A stretch of 64,000 nucleotides of DNA from positions 1 to 64,000 of the forward strand of contig MNEA01000122.1 of NCBI GenBank assembly GCA_001917435.1. Direction: 5' to 3'. Shown here piece after piece: positions 11,484 to 21,448 of this stretch. A model generated the notes under the pieces. The model did no database searches, was not told where the DNA came from, and saw nothing but the letters and a program-made list of their open reading frames with translations. How positions within the stretch are numbered: the first letter of the stretch is position 1; each line of letters starts with the position of its first letter. Position numbers and translations under genes: made by a program. The DNA is from Acidobacteria bacterium 13_2_20CM_2_57_6. Lineage in GTDB: Bacteria; Acidobacteriota; Terriglobia; Acidiferrales; UBA7541.

Positions 11484-11503
11484 CATCTATGGTTAATGGT
11501 CAT
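11472..11503. promoter_or_regulatory. Probable TetR operator (ATGAC-CTATA-GTCAT plus repeated GTCATCTAT)
   Basis: Inverted repeat overlaps the -10 box; a second GTCATCTAT half site lies just before the TetR ATG. Confidence 0.65.
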
Positions 11504-11508
11504 CTATT

Positions 11509-12201
11509 ATGCCTTCTGGTTCCAAATCGCTCTCTTCCGCCAGGACGGCGGTACCACAGGCGGCTCCGGATCGCCGCCAGCGCCGCAGCGCCGAAATCCG
11601 TGAACGGCTTTTCCGCGCCGCACTCCAGCTTTTCGCTCAAAAGGGATTCCTGGAAACCACTGTCGAGGACATCACCGAGGCTGCCGACGTGGGCAAAGGG
11701 ACCTTTTTCAATTATTTCCCGAGCAAGGACCACATTCTTCTGGCGTTCGGCGAGATGCAGCTCGGCAAACTGGAAACAGCCGTCAAGACGGCGCGCCAAA
11801 CCAACGAACCTATGCCGGAGTTCCTCCGCTCCCTCGGCATCCGCATGACTCAGGAGCCCACCCGCAATCCCGCCATCATTCGGGCCCTTCTTCAGGCCTA
11901 TCTTTCGACGACCCCAGTTCGTGAGGCCATGATGGACTTGCAGAGGCGGGTTCATGCTCTGCACACCGAGATGATCCAGCTTGGTCAAGACCGTGGCGAA
12001 ATCCGCAGCGACCTGCCAGCCGCGGAGATCGCCCAGGTATTTCGCCAAACCATCTTCGGAACGCTTCTGATCTGGTCGCTGTACGGCGACGCCACGCTGC
12101 ATTCCCGGATCGAGACTGCCTTCAACTTGCTCTGGACTGGCTTGACGCCTCGCGGCCATCCGGCTCTGCCACCAGTGCCTCTGTTCACTTCAGGAGATTA
12201 G
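11509..12201 (+). CDS. TetR/AcrR family transcriptional regulator
   Basis: RSAEIRERLFRAALQLFAQKGFLETTVEDITEAADVGKGTFFNYFPSKDHIL TetR HTH. Confidence 0.95.
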   Translation: MPSGSKSLSSARTAVPQAAPDRRQRRSAEIRERLFRAALQLFAQKGFLETTVEDITEAADVGKGTFFNYFPSKDHILLAFGEMQLGKLETAVKTARQTNEPMPEFLRSLGIRMTQEPTRNPAIIRALLQAYLSTTPVREAMMDLQRRVHALHTEMIQLGQDRGEIRSDLPAAEIAQVFRQTIFGTLLIWSLYGDATLHSRIETAFNLLWTGLTPRGHPALPPVPLFTSGD

Positions 12202-12205
12202 TTTC

Positions 12206-13303
12206 ATGAACCGTAAGCTCGTCCTGATTCTTGTCGCCGCTGCCGCTGTTCTGGCGGCCACTGGCCTTTATGCTGGTTGGTTCCGCCGCGACACGGCCTT
12301 GCGAGGTTCCGGCACCGTCGAATCCCGCGATATCCGGGTTGGCTCCAAGATCGGAGGCCGCATCGACAAAGTTCTGGTCCGCGAGGGCGATGCCGTCCAG
12401 CCGGGCCAAGTGTTAATCACGTTTGACGACAAGGAATTGCAGGCCTCCCTAGCCCAGTCCCGCGCCAACGCGGAAAAAGCCCGGCGCGGCTATCGTCCCG
12501 AAGAAATCGCGGAAGCTCGCGCCGCTGCGGCTCAAGCTAAAGCCGACTACGAATTAAAAAGGAACGGTTATCGCCAGGAAGACATCGCTTCCGCGCAGGC
12601 CGAACTCGATCGCGCGAAGGCTGACGAAGTCCGCACGCATCTGGACTTCGACCGCTACGACGCGCTCGCAAAAAAAGATCTCGTCTCCAAGCAGCAACGG
12701 GATACCGCCGAGGCCAATTGGAGAGTGGCCGTCGCCCAGCAACAGAGTGCGCGCCACAAACTCGATGAACTTCAACGCGGCTACCGTCCCGAGGAAATCG
12801 CCTCCGCCGAAGCCCATTACCATCAAGCACAAGCCAACCTGGAAATGCTTGAGCGCGGCAACCGCCGCGAAGACGTCGAACTCGCCAAAGCAGCGTACGC
12901 TTACGACGAAGCCCGCTTCCGTGAGCGCCAGGTTATCGCTCCCTCCGCCGCGACCGTGGAAGTTCTCGACGTTCGCCCCGGCGACCTGATTGCGCCCAAT
13001 ACGCCCGTTGCCACTCTACTGGAAAAGGATCAGACCTACGTTCGCATTTACATTCCCGAAACCGAAATCGGGGGCATCAAGGTTGGCCAGAAAGCCGAAG
13101 TTCGCGTCGATTCGTTTCCCAACACGGCTTTCGATGGCGTCGTCGAGCAGATCAATCAGCAGGCCGAATTTTTGCCGCGCAACGTTCAAACTCGCGAAGA
13201 GCGCGTTCACCAGGTCATTGGCATAAAAATCCGCATCAATGATCCCGCCGGCCATGTTCTTGCAGGCATGGCTGCCGACGTGAAACTGAAAGCGGGGAAT
13301 TGA
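12206..13303 (+). CDS. HlyD-family membrane fusion/periplasmic adaptor protein
   Basis: N-terminal [48 protein letters not shown] lipoyl-like domain; coiled-coil GYRPEEIA repeats. Confidence 0.93.
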   Translation: MNRKLVLILVAAAAVLAATGLYAGWFRRDTALRGSGTVESRDIRVGSKIGGRIDKVLVREGDAVQPGQVLITFDDKELQASLAQSRANAEKARRGYRPEEIAEARAAAAQAKADYELKRNGYRQEDIASAQAELDRAKADEVRTHLDFDRYDALAKKDLVSKQQRDTAEANWRVAVAQQQSARHKLDELQRGYRPEEIASAEAHYHQAQANLEMLERGNRREDVELAKAAYAYDEARFRERQVIAPSAATVEVLDVRPGDLIAPNTPVATLLEKDQTYVRIYIPETEIGGIKVGQKAEVRVDSFPNTAFDGVVEQINQQAEFLPRNVQTREERVHQVIGIKIRINDPAGHVLAGMAADVKLKAGN

Positions 13304-13325
13304 AATCGTGGCCGGGGCTCCCCAA

Positions 13326-14291
13326 ATGAGCGTAGCAGTTGCCATCTCCGCCGAGCATCTCGTTCGACGCTTCGGTAACTTCACGGCCGTCAACGATGTC
13401 AGTTTCCGCGTCCAGAAAGGTGAAATCTTCGGCTTCCTAGGCCCTAACGGCAGCGGAAAGACCACCGTCATCAAAATGCTGACCGGCCTTTTGCCGCTGA
13501 GCGGGGGTGAGGCTAATGTCGAAGGCCTGGATGTCCGCACGGATTCCGAATCCGTTCGCGAGCGCATCGGCTACATGTCCCAGAACTTCAGTCTTTATTA
13601 CGATCTGACGGTAACGGAAAACTTGCAGTTCTACGGCCGCATTTACGGCCTCGAGCCCGCGCGCCTCAAGCGCCGCATGGACGAAATCGTCCAGCTCAAC
13701 GGCCTCGAACCTTACTTGAATCGCCTGGCCGCACAACTTTCAGGCGGCTGGAAGCAACGCCTCGCTCTCGGCTGCGCCATGTTGCACGAGCCGAAACTTC
13801 TTTTCCTCGATGAGCCCACTGCCGGCATCGACCCCGTCGCGCGCCGCCAGCTTTGGGATCTTCTCTTCGAACTTTCCGGTCACGGCATCACCTTCTTTGT
13901 CACGACACACTACATGGATGAAGCCGAGCGCTGCAGCCATGTCGCGTACATTTATTACGGCAAGCTCATTGCCGATGGCACGCCCAATTCGCTGCGCGAG
14001 CTTCCCGACGTCCAGCCGCACGGCACGTTGCGCGTCGAAATCACGACGCCGGAGGTCACCCGCGCGCTGCGCTTCGCGAGGCACCTCCCCGGCATTCGCA
14101 GCGCCACCATTTTCGGCCAATCCATCCATGCGCTCATCGAAGATCGCTTCAATCTCGACGATCTCCGCCAGCAGCTCTTGAAGAACGGCATCGCTGTTAG
14201 CGAAATTCGCCCGCTGGCTCCCAGCCTCGAAGACGTCTTCGTCGAGCTCACCTACAAACACCAGGCTCTGCTGGAGGCCGCCCGTGCGTAA
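13326..14291 (+). CDS. ABC transporter ATP-binding protein (drug exporter type)
   Basis: [19 protein letters not shown] Walker [35 protein letters not shown]. Confidence 0.96.
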   Translation: MSVAVAISAEHLVRRFGNFTAVNDVSFRVQKGEIFGFLGPNGSGKTTVIKMLTGLLPLSGGEANVEGLDVRTDSESVRERIGYMSQNFSLYYDLTVTENLQFYGRIYGLEPARLKRRMDEIVQLNGLEPYLNRLAAQLSGGWKQRLALGCAMLHEPKLLFLDEPTAGIDPVARRQLWDLLFELSGHGITFFVTTHYMDEAERCSHVAYIYYGKLIADGTPNSLRELPDVQPHGTLRVEITTPEVTRALRFARHLPGIRSATIFGQSIHALIEDRFNLDDLRQQLLKNGIAVSEIRPLAPSLEDVFVELTYKHQALLEAARA

Positions 14292-15405
14292 CTTCTTCCG
14301 CGGTTTCGGCGCCGTCTTTTACAAGGAAGTCCTGCATGTCCGCCGCGATCCCGCGACGCTATTTTTCTCTCTTGTCATTCCGCTGCTGCAAATGGTGGTG
14401 CTTGGTTTCGGCATTGACACCAACATCCGGCAGATCAACACCATCGTATTCAACGCCGATGGCCGCCGCGAGAGCCGCGAGCTGCTCGATCGCCTGAAGA
14501 ATTCCGACACCTTTCATATCATCCGTTACGTCGAGAATGATGGCGACCTCAATGACGCCATCATTGCAGGTAAGGCACGCGTCGGCATCAAAATCCCTGT
14601 CGACTATTCCGACCGCCTGCTTCACAACATGAGCGCCCAGGTGCTCGTCCTCATCGACGGGTCAGACTCTTCTGTCGCCGGCCAGGCCATCAATGTAACC
14701 ACCGCAATCGGCCTCGACGAATCACTTCGCCGCGTTCTCCAGGACCGCGCCAGCTTTGCCGTCGATATGCGCCCCAAAATGCTCTTCAATCCTGACTCCC
14801 GCTCCCCGAATTTCTTTTTGCCGGGCCTTACCGCCATTCTGCTTCTCAATGTCACCACCTTCTTGACCGCTTTTTCTATCGTCCGTGAAAAAGAGCGCGG
14901 CACCCTCGAACAGCTCTTCGTCACGCCCGTTCGCCCCATGGGCTTGCTCTTCGGCAAGCTTCTTCCCTACCTGGCGATTGGTTTTTCCGAGCTCTGCCTG
15001 ATTCTCACGTTCATGCGCTTCGTCTTTCAGGTTCCCATTCACGGTAACGTTCTGATTCTTGCGTTTTTGTCTCTGCCCTATCTTTTCGTCTCCCTTTCCA
15101 TCGGCATTCTCGTTTCCAGCAAGGCCAATTCGCAGTCCGAGGCCATCCAGCTTGCCTTCCTCACCTTTCTCCCCAGCATTTTTTTCTCCGGCTATATCTT
15201 CCCGCGGGAGACCATGCCCGTCATCTTCTACGTCATCAGCTATTTCATTCCCGCAAGCTATTACATCAACATCACGCGCGGCATCATTCTGCGCGGCGCC
15301 GGACTCTCTCACCTTTGGCTGGACGGCCTAGCCCTCTACGCCATGGGATCCATCCTTCTCCTCATCGCCGCCCGCCGCTTCCAGAATAAAGTCATCATGG
15401 CTTAA
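14284..15405 (+). CDS. ABC-2 type transporter permease
   Basis: [67 protein letters not shown]; overlaps the ATPase gene by 8 bp. Confidence 0.95.
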   Translation: MRNFFRGFGAVFYKEVLHVRRDPATLFFSLVIPLLQMVVLGFGIDTNIRQINTIVFNADGRRESRELLDRLKNSDTFHIIRYVENDGDLNDAIIAGKARVGIKIPVDYSDRLLHNMSAQVLVLIDGSDSSVAGQAINVTTAIGLDESLRRVLQDRASFAVDMRPKMLFNPDSRSPNFFLPGLTAILLLNVTTFLTAFSIVREKERGTLEQLFVTPVRPMGLLFGKLLPYLAIGFSELCLILTFMRFVFQVPIHGNVLILAFLSLPYLFVSLSIGILVSSKANSQSEAIQLAFLTFLPSIFFSGYIFPRETMPVIFYVISYFIPASYYINITRGIILRGAGLSHLWLDGLALYAMGSILLLIAARRFQNKVIMA

Positions 15406-15746
15406 TAAGACCCCTCAGGTTTTTTCATGAGCTAGGTTTGCGCTGTTCACCTGCTTGCGAGAAAGCCCGCCTTCTATATCGTGTCCGTGTCATCAAGAAA
15501 CGGGGCGTCCAAGAGCCGAACGGCCTGTCACCCTCTTGTTTCCTGTGGGGTCTCGCCCTCCTCGTGCTCGGTGTCCGTCGGCCAGGGTGGAAAGGCATGG
15601 CTGAGGCGGGCGCTCGGCAAGGTCGGATGCCGAAGTCAGATTCGTGTTGGACTCGCCTGCTTGCTCCGGCAGCCAAACGTTCCGGCTTGCGTTCGTTTTC
15701 TTTCCGATAACCAGGTTTCAACCAACTAGATGGAAGGAGCCGTATC

Positions 15747-17513
15747 ATGAGAAAGTCAGTACTCGCGATCCTCTTTGCAGATGTCCTGCTACTCGCCCTC
15801 GTTCCGCTGCTACTGCAACTCGGCCCCCCCAGCCAGTTTCATGTCATGGCGCAAAGTTCCTTCCCCGACCCAGCCAACGAGCACGCCTGCCCCAGCCAGA
15901 CCGGCGCGGGCGGCGGCGCCGAAGCGATTCCTGCCTTTGTCGGCCCGGGCAGCGACGGTTTCAGCCCCAATCAAAGCTTGTGCTTGCCTCAATTGGCTCC
16001 CGTTCCCACTGGCCTGAGTCCCCTCGCCTTCATCGTGCAAGGCTTGGAACCCGGTGACCGAGTCGATTCCCAAGGGACGGTCTACGTGGAATCCATCCGT
16101 GGTGTGCCGGGTGGTGTGGACCTGTGGCGCTGGTCCCAACCCATTGATGGCACGCCCAACGCCAACGGGACTTTGCCCTTCAAATATGAAGGCCAGCCCG
16201 ACAATTGCGGCATTTTTGGATTGACCGGCGGCGGCTGCGTCAATAACGTCGGCAGTCCTAGCAATCTTGGTGTGGCACCGGGCGGCGGCGATGCCGACAT
16301 CGCGGTGAATGCGCCCGACCCCAACAATTCCGCTATTCCGAACCTAGCCTTCAGCAGCCTGACGCTCGCCCCAGGTGTGACCGCCACCAATTCCAGGAAT
16401 CGCGGCGACACTTTCTTCACCCCGCCCAACGTCGTCGCGGCATTAGTCCCCGGCGACGACCGCATGTGGAACGATGCCGCCGATGATCCCTCCATCGGGT
16501 ACATCAGCTACCACGATGTGGCTACTTTCAACATCGAAGTGCAGCGCTCCAACAATGGGGGCCTTACTTATCTTGACGGTGCCGGTGAAGGCATTGACGC
16601 GGCCACTCTTCCCGCGGCAGGAAGCCTCGTTCCCACCGATAGTGGAAACGTCGCCGCCCAGATTAAGGTCGACCGCAACACCAGCTCCTGCCCGAGCAAA
16701 GGAAATCTCTATGTCGCCTTCGTGGCGCCCGATAGTGCGACCGAAAACGCCGCTAGCGGACCGCTCCGCAGCGTATACGTTGCCGTGTCCGCGGACGCAG
16801 CTCTCGGTGCGCCAACCTTCACTTTTACGGATCACAAGGTCTTCACCGGCTCGGCTAGCGCCGCCAACATCTTCCCTGCGCTTGCCGTCGACAACTTCGG
16901 TAACGTCTACACCGTTTGGTCAGACAACCAGAACATCTTTCTCTCTTCGTCTTCGGACCTCGGAAACACCTGGAGCTCTCCCGTGCGTGTGAACGGGGAC
17001 GGCACGGTTGGAAAGTCCAACGTTTTTCCCTGGGTCGCGGCAGACGCCTATGGCCATGTTGTTGTGACCTGGTTGGGCTCTAGCCTCGCCGGCAACTCCA
17101 ACGATGTCGGCGCCATGCAGCCGACGTGCGCCGATGGCACCACCAATTGCTGGGCTCAGTGGAGCGTCTACATGGCGGAATCCCTCAACGGCAATGCGGC
17201 CTTTCCGTCCTTTACGCAGCACGTGGCCAGCGATCATTTCATTCACGCTGGAACCGTGTGTACCAACGGCACGGGCTGCTCCAACGGCGACAGCCGCGCC
17301 CTCGCGGACTTCTTCCAGGTAGCTCTGGACACGCAACATCGCGCCAACATTGCCTTCTCCGATGACCACCTCGCCAGCCCGCTCTGCTCGCAGCAAAGCC
17401 CGGGCCACTGCGCTAACAACGATCCTCAGTCGTTTCGCGTGGCCGTTCCGTACTTCACTTATCAGCTCAAGCCCAGTAAGCATGTCGTAACCACGGGCCT
17501 TTGCGCCAGATAA
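15747..17513 (+). CDS. Exported sialidase/BNR-repeat-like protein of unknown function
   Basis: N-terminal signal sequence; beta-propeller-like FGNVYTVWSDNQNIFLSSSSDLGNTWSSPVRVNGDG. Confidence 0.7.
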   Translation: MRKSVLAILFADVLLLALVPLLLQLGPPSQFHVMAQSSFPDPANEHACPSQTGAGGGAEAIPAFVGPGSDGFSPNQSLCLPQLAPVPTGLSPLAFIVQGLEPGDRVDSQGTVYVESIRGVPGGVDLWRWSQPIDGTPNANGTLPFKYEGQPDNCGIFGLTGGGCVNNVGSPSNLGVAPGGGDADIAVNAPDPNNSAIPNLAFSSLTLAPGVTATNSRNRGDTFFTPPNVVAALVPGDDRMWNDAADDPSIGYISYHDVATFNIEVQRSNNGGLTYLDGAGEGIDAATLPAAGSLVPTDSGNVAAQIKVDRNTSSCPSKGNLYVAFVAPDSATENAASGPLRSVYVAVSADAALGAPTFTFTDHKVFTGSASAANIFPALAVDNFGNVYTVWSDNQNIFLSSSSDLGNTWSSPVRVNGDGTVGKSNVFPWVAADAYGHVVVTWLGSSLAGNSNDVGAMQPTCADGTTNCWAQWSVYMAESLNGNAAFPSFTQHVASDHFIHAGTVCTNGTGCSNGDSRALADFFQVALDTQHRANIAFSDDHLASPLCSQQSPGHCANNDPQSFRVAVPYFTYQLKPSKHVVTTGLCAR

Positions 17514-17559
17514 CGAGACAAGCTCGAATCAGGTATCGACTTCCTCTCTGTAGGCAGTC

Positions 17560-17592
17560 GGCCCCTGAGCTTATTTACCCTGTTCAGGGGCC
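17560..17592 (+). terminator. Hairpin GGCCCCTGA-N15-TCAGGGGCC
   Basis: Perfect 9-bp stem followed by GCTTTCCTTT, 46 nt downstream of the stop. Confidence 0.65.
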
Positions 17593-17726
17593 GCTTTCCT
17601 TTCGGCTGTGGAAACTCGCTTTCCGGACCAATCTCATCCTGGCGTGAGCCGTTGTTCGGCGCCTTTTGTCTTTTGCCGCAGCGCGGCGTATCCTGCTCAA
17701 TTGTTCCAGAACAATGAGGAGACTCC

Positions 17727-18365
17727 GTGTCCTGTCCGATCTGCGAAAAGCGCAAACCGGCCCGCTTCTGCCCAGCCAAAGGCGAAAAAATTTGCGCGGT
17801 CTGCTGCGGTACGGAGCGCGAAGTCACCATGGACTGCCCGTCTGACTGTTCTCATCTCGTCGCCGCCCACCGCTACGAAGACGGCCATCAGCGCTCCCTG
17901 CCCGCGGACACTCCGTTGCTCGAGGAAAAAATCCCCCAGGATATCGTCTACACGCACCAGCAACTCATGGCCGCGCTGGCCTTCTCCATCGCAAAGTTTT
18001 GTGCTGTCCAGCCCGCCGCCGTGGATACCGATGTGCTCGCCGCCGTCCAGGCCCTAGCCCAGACCTACAAAACGCTGAGCACCGGGATCATCTACGAAAA
18101 ACCGCCGGACGCGCCGTTGCCGCGAGAGCTTTATGCCGCACTTGGAACCTTTATCTCCGAGGTCAAGAAACAGCAATCCGAACGGGCTGGCTCCACGACC
18201 CTCAAGGACTCAGAAGTCTTCTACCTATTGGTCTTTCTCTACCGGATGGGTTTGCTGCGCACTAACGGCCGTCGGCGTTCGCGCCGCTTCATCGAATTCC
18301 TGCGCGGCCAGTTCCCCCAATCCCCGGAACTCCAGCGCGAAGAATCCCACATCATCGTCCCGTAA
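17727..18365 (+). CDS. Conserved-looking hypothetical protein with N-terminal Cys-rich putative zinc-binding motif
   Basis: MSCPICEKRKPARFCPAKGEKICAVCCGTEREVTMDCPSDCSHL; GC-rich-genome codon usage typical of real CDSs here. Confidence 0.8.
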   Translation: MSCPICEKRKPARFCPAKGEKICAVCCGTEREVTMDCPSDCSHLVAAHRYEDGHQRSLPADTPLLEEKIPQDIVYTHQQLMAALAFSIAKFCAVQPAAVDTDVLAAVQALAQTYKTLSTGIIYEKPPDAPLPRELYAALGTFISEVKKQQSERAGSTTLKDSEVFYLLVFLYRMGLLRTNGRRRSRRFIEFLRGQFPQSPELQREESHIIVP

Positions 18366-18395
18366 TCGCGAAACAGCAGTCGCTTGTCATTCTGA

Positions 18396-18416
18396 GAGCA
18401 TCCGATCAGGATGCTC
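18396..18416. repeat. REP-like palindrome GAGCATCC-GATCA-GGATGCTC within TTGTCATTCTGA...CGAAGAATC
   Basis: Perfect 8-bp stem with 5-nt loop; flanks resemble GTCATTCTGAGNNNAAGAATC intergenic repeats. Confidence 0.5.
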
Positions 18417-19755
18417 GAAGAATCGCAAGGTTCGATTCAACTCCACCTGGCACGTGTCCGATCTCTTGCGCCACTGCCGCCGCATCCCAGCTCAAAGGCA
18501 ACTGCGCGCAGCGCGCCGAGTGTCTCTTTTCCACCCACGGCCGCGATCGAAATCCATATTTTTCGCGGATCCGCGCCACGCGCTCCGAAGCTTTGCGCCG
18601 GTACTCTTCCGGAGCATAGCCGTTTTTCGCAAACCACTGCTCATACTGTTTCGCCAGGCGGGGAAATTTCTCCCCTACAAACGGAAGGAATTGCTTTGCC
18701 GACGAAGACATCAGGAACAGCACGCCGGAGAAAAACCACTGCGCTCCCGCCTCCTGCGCCGCCGCCGCTACGGCTTCTAATTCCCCATCGCGGTCGGTGA
18801 TCCCCGGGATCAGCGGAGACGCCGAAACTCCAACGGCCAGCCCCGCCTCCCGCAATTGCTTCACTGCCGCCAGCCGCAAGCTCGGTTGCGGCGCGCGCGG
18901 CTCCAGCAATCGCGCCAGCCTCGGCCGCAGCGTCGTCACGGTGATATCAATCGCCAGGTCCGAGCGCTCCGCGATGCGTTCGAGCACATCGATATCGCGC
19001 ACGATTTGATTCGATTTCGTAATGATCGAAATGCTCATCCCTTCGCGTTTCGCAAGCTCCTCGAGGCAAGCTCGCGTCACACCATACTCTCGCTCTGCCG
19101 GCTGGTAAGGATCCGTTGCCGTCCCGATAGCAATGTGCTCCGCTCGTGTTCCTCCCGAAGCTTTCGATGCGTATGAGTATTTGTGCGCCACATCCCAAGC
19201 CAGCAGCGGCGCAGCGTCCTTCTTCACATAAATCTTTTTCTCAAACTCCGCGCCATCCAGTTCCATGTATTCGTGCGTGTACCGCGCATAGCAATACTTA
19301 CAGGCGAACTCGCATCCCCGGTATGGATTGATGGTCCAATCAAAAGGAACGCGGTCTGAGTCGCACTGGTTCAAGATGGACTTCACCGGCAGCACAAAAT
19401 ATTCCGGTTTTCCCGGCGACTTCCTTCGCGTTTCTGCCGGTGGGGAAGATGCTGCGAGGCGGGCTATGCCAACCAGTCGCGCGTTAGCGCTTTCGCTGTG
19501 GTTCGCAACGCCAACTCGAATCGGACCTTCGGCGCGGTCTTGGTTTCCGTGCGAGGTCGTTAGTACCGGGGGGCAATCCGGCACCGGCCGATTCGAATCG
19601 TCGTTGTGTTGGCCCATAGTCCGGGCAGGACTCTGGGCCGCTTGCTTTGGGCTTAGGGCATCAGGGCACTCAGGAAAGAGTACGGCTGTGGTTGGAGAAA
19701 CGCGGCGGCGGCGAATCCGAAAACTCGTCGCCGATGGGGAGTGAACTGGAGGCAT
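18406..19755 (-). CDS. Radical SAM protein, SPL/Rv2578c-like family
   Basis: NPYRGCEFACKYCYARYTHEYME (CxxxCxxC); IGTATDPYQPAEREYGVTRACLE; ISIITKSNQIVRDIDVL. Confidence 0.9.
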   Translation of the reverse strand: MPPVHSPSATSFRIRRRRVSPTTAVLFPECPDALSPKQAAQSPARTMGQHNDDSNRPVPDCPPVLTTSHGNQDRAEGPIRVGVANHSESANARLVGIARLAASSPPAETRRKSPGKPEYFVLPVKSILNQCDSDRVPFDWTINPYRGCEFACKYCYARYTHEYMELDGAEFEKKIYVKKDAAPLLAWDVAHKYSYASKASGGTRAEHIAIGTATDPYQPAEREYGVTRACLEELAKREGMSISIITKSNQIVRDIDVLERIAERSDLAIDITVTTLRPRLARLLEPRAPQPSLRLAAVKQLREAGLAVGVSASPLIPGITDRDGELEAVAAAAQEAGAQWFFSGVLFLMSSSAKQFLPFVGEKFPRLAKQYEQWFAKNGYAPEEYRRKASERVARIREKYGFRSRPWVEKRHSARCAQLPLSWDAAAVAQEIGHVPGGVESNLAILRAS

Positions 19756-19782
19756 AGCCCACCTCTAAGCACGCGCTGAGTA

Positions 19783-19833
19783 TTTCGCTTTTTGTTCGCT
19801 ACGTCAAGCACTATTTTCGTTTTTTGTTCGCTA
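19783..19833 (-). promoter_or_regulatory. Tandem 19-bp direct repeats TTTCG(C/T)TTTTTGTTCGCTA, LexA-like
   Basis: Copies at 19783-19801 and 19815-19833 (32-bp period); on the minus strand each is TAGCGAACAAAAA(G/A)CGAAA, i.e. GAAC-N7-GAAA. Confidence 0.55.
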
Positions 19834-19960
19834 GCGGCTATCGCAGCGTCGAATTTCCACCGTGCCTCCCTGGATACGCATTCTTTCACCAAGCCCCAGA
19901 GGCAATTGCCTCCCTCGTTCCCGCAGGGTATTCTCGTTGTCCGGGGGAACCGTCATCCGC

Positions 19961-21340
19961 ATGCGCATTCGGCCCAGAAACGTTTTGCTTGCTATATCCC
20001 TGCTCTTAGCTGGGCTACCTGCCGTTACTATTGGCCAGAATCCTCCGCCGCCAAAGAAGCTGCCTGCGGGTCCTGCAGCCCCTCAATCGACCCACTACCC
20101 CATTTTTATCCTCGCCTTTGGCAACGATCCCAACTGGAGCCTGCGCATCGGCCTGAAAGGCCCGGAACGCATGGATCGCCCCGGGTATCCTCCAGTTCCT
20201 CTGGAAGCGGCGGATGTTACCCACGAAGCCGCTGCTGAATCCTGGACCTATCACGCCAAAGATTCCGCCACTGGGGCGGCCGTCGCCATCCACCTCACGC
20301 GCGAAGCTTGTACTGACGCTAAAAACGACACGCTGACTCCTACTCCGCCACCGTCGGGCAAGTATTCCTTCCGCTCTTCCGTCGAACATGCACAACTCGG
20401 CTCGATGATCGGTTGCGCGCGCATCGCCGCCGAACTGTTCCCCAAGATCAACAATCAGCCCGATCAGGAAGAAGAAGACGACGCCAAGAAGAAACCGCCC
20501 GTCCCGGTTTCCTCGGTCACCAGTTTCAAATCCCCGGTTTCTGTGGCTTATGTTAATCCCGGCGGAAAGATCGTTTTCAAGCGTGGCGCTACAACTCATG
20601 TGATCGCGTCGGAAGGCTCCCAGTTAGCCGTTTCCCATGACGGCAAGCGGCTTCTCTACACACATGAGGATAAGCCGGAAGACCGGGCCATTTTTCTCTA
20701 CGACTTCGCTACCGAAAAGTCCACCGAACTCGTTCGTGGGCAGGTCCAGCAAGCCTTCTGGTCGCCTGACGACGCCCGCTTCGCATTCATGAAATTCGTC
20801 GATGGCAAGTGGCACCTGTGGTCCGCACCTGTCGCTTCGCCGGAGACCGCGACTTCCGTTTTCCCCGGCGATATCGTCTCAATTCATGGATGGGTCGATG
20901 CTCAGACAATTCTCGTAGACGACCTGCAGCAGCTATCCTGGGTGACGGACGCCGGAACCATCCAACAGGCGATTCCCGAGAAGGACATTCTCGGTGATGC
21001 TTTCGGTTCCTCCAGCGCAGACACGTTCCGCGTCCATCCTCTCAATCCGGACCTGCTGCTCGTCTCCGCAGAGTGGCTGAAGCCGCCTGCCGGTGTTCCC
21101 ACTGACACGCACACGGGGGGTGGCCTCGGCTTTTTCCTTTACGAAATACGCTCGAAACGGCGTACCTTGGTGAGCCCATCGAATATGTTCGCCCAATACG
21201 GAGAATGGTCCCGCGATGGGTTCCAGGTCTTCTTCACCGGCGCCGATTCTTCACGGCGTTACGCCATTTATCATATGTTCTGGGATGGCATCGGCTTGCA
21301 AAAATACGCCTCCGGTACCTCGCTTGTAATCGGCCAGTAG
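19961..21340 (+). CDS. Exported hypothetical protein, TolB/WD40-like beta-propeller
   Basis: Signal peptide MRIRPRNVLLAISLLLAGLPAV; propeller-like ASEGSQLAVSHDGKRLLYTHEDKPEDRAIFLYDFATEKSTELVRGQVQQAFWSPDDARFAF. Confidence 0.75.
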   Translation: MRIRPRNVLLAISLLLAGLPAVTIGQNPPPPKKLPAGPAAPQSTHYPIFILAFGNDPNWSLRIGLKGPERMDRPGYPPVPLEAADVTHEAAAESWTYHAKDSATGAAVAIHLTREACTDAKNDTLTPTPPPSGKYSFRSSVEHAQLGSMIGCARIAAELFPKINNQPDQEEEDDAKKKPPVPVSSVTSFKSPVSVAYVNPGGKIVFKRGATTHVIASEGSQLAVSHDGKRLLYTHEDKPEDRAIFLYDFATEKSTELVRGQVQQAFWSPDDARFAFMKFVDGKWHLWSAPVASPETATSVFPGDIVSIHGWVDAQTILVDDLQQLSWVTDAGTIQQAIPEKDILGDAFGSSSADTFRVHPLNPDLLLVSAEWLKPPAGVPTDTHTGGGLGFFLYEIRSKRRTLVSPSNMFAQYGEWSRDGFQVFFTGADSSRRYAIYHMFWDGIGLQKYASGTSLVIGQ

Positions 21341-21448
21341 CCGCCTCGCGGCGCCGTTTCAAGCGCGCCAAGCCACCCTTGCCCCATACGTCGCAGCCAC
21401 TTGATTCCCTACCTTTTGGCCACGCATTGAGCGTATACTCTTAGTATT

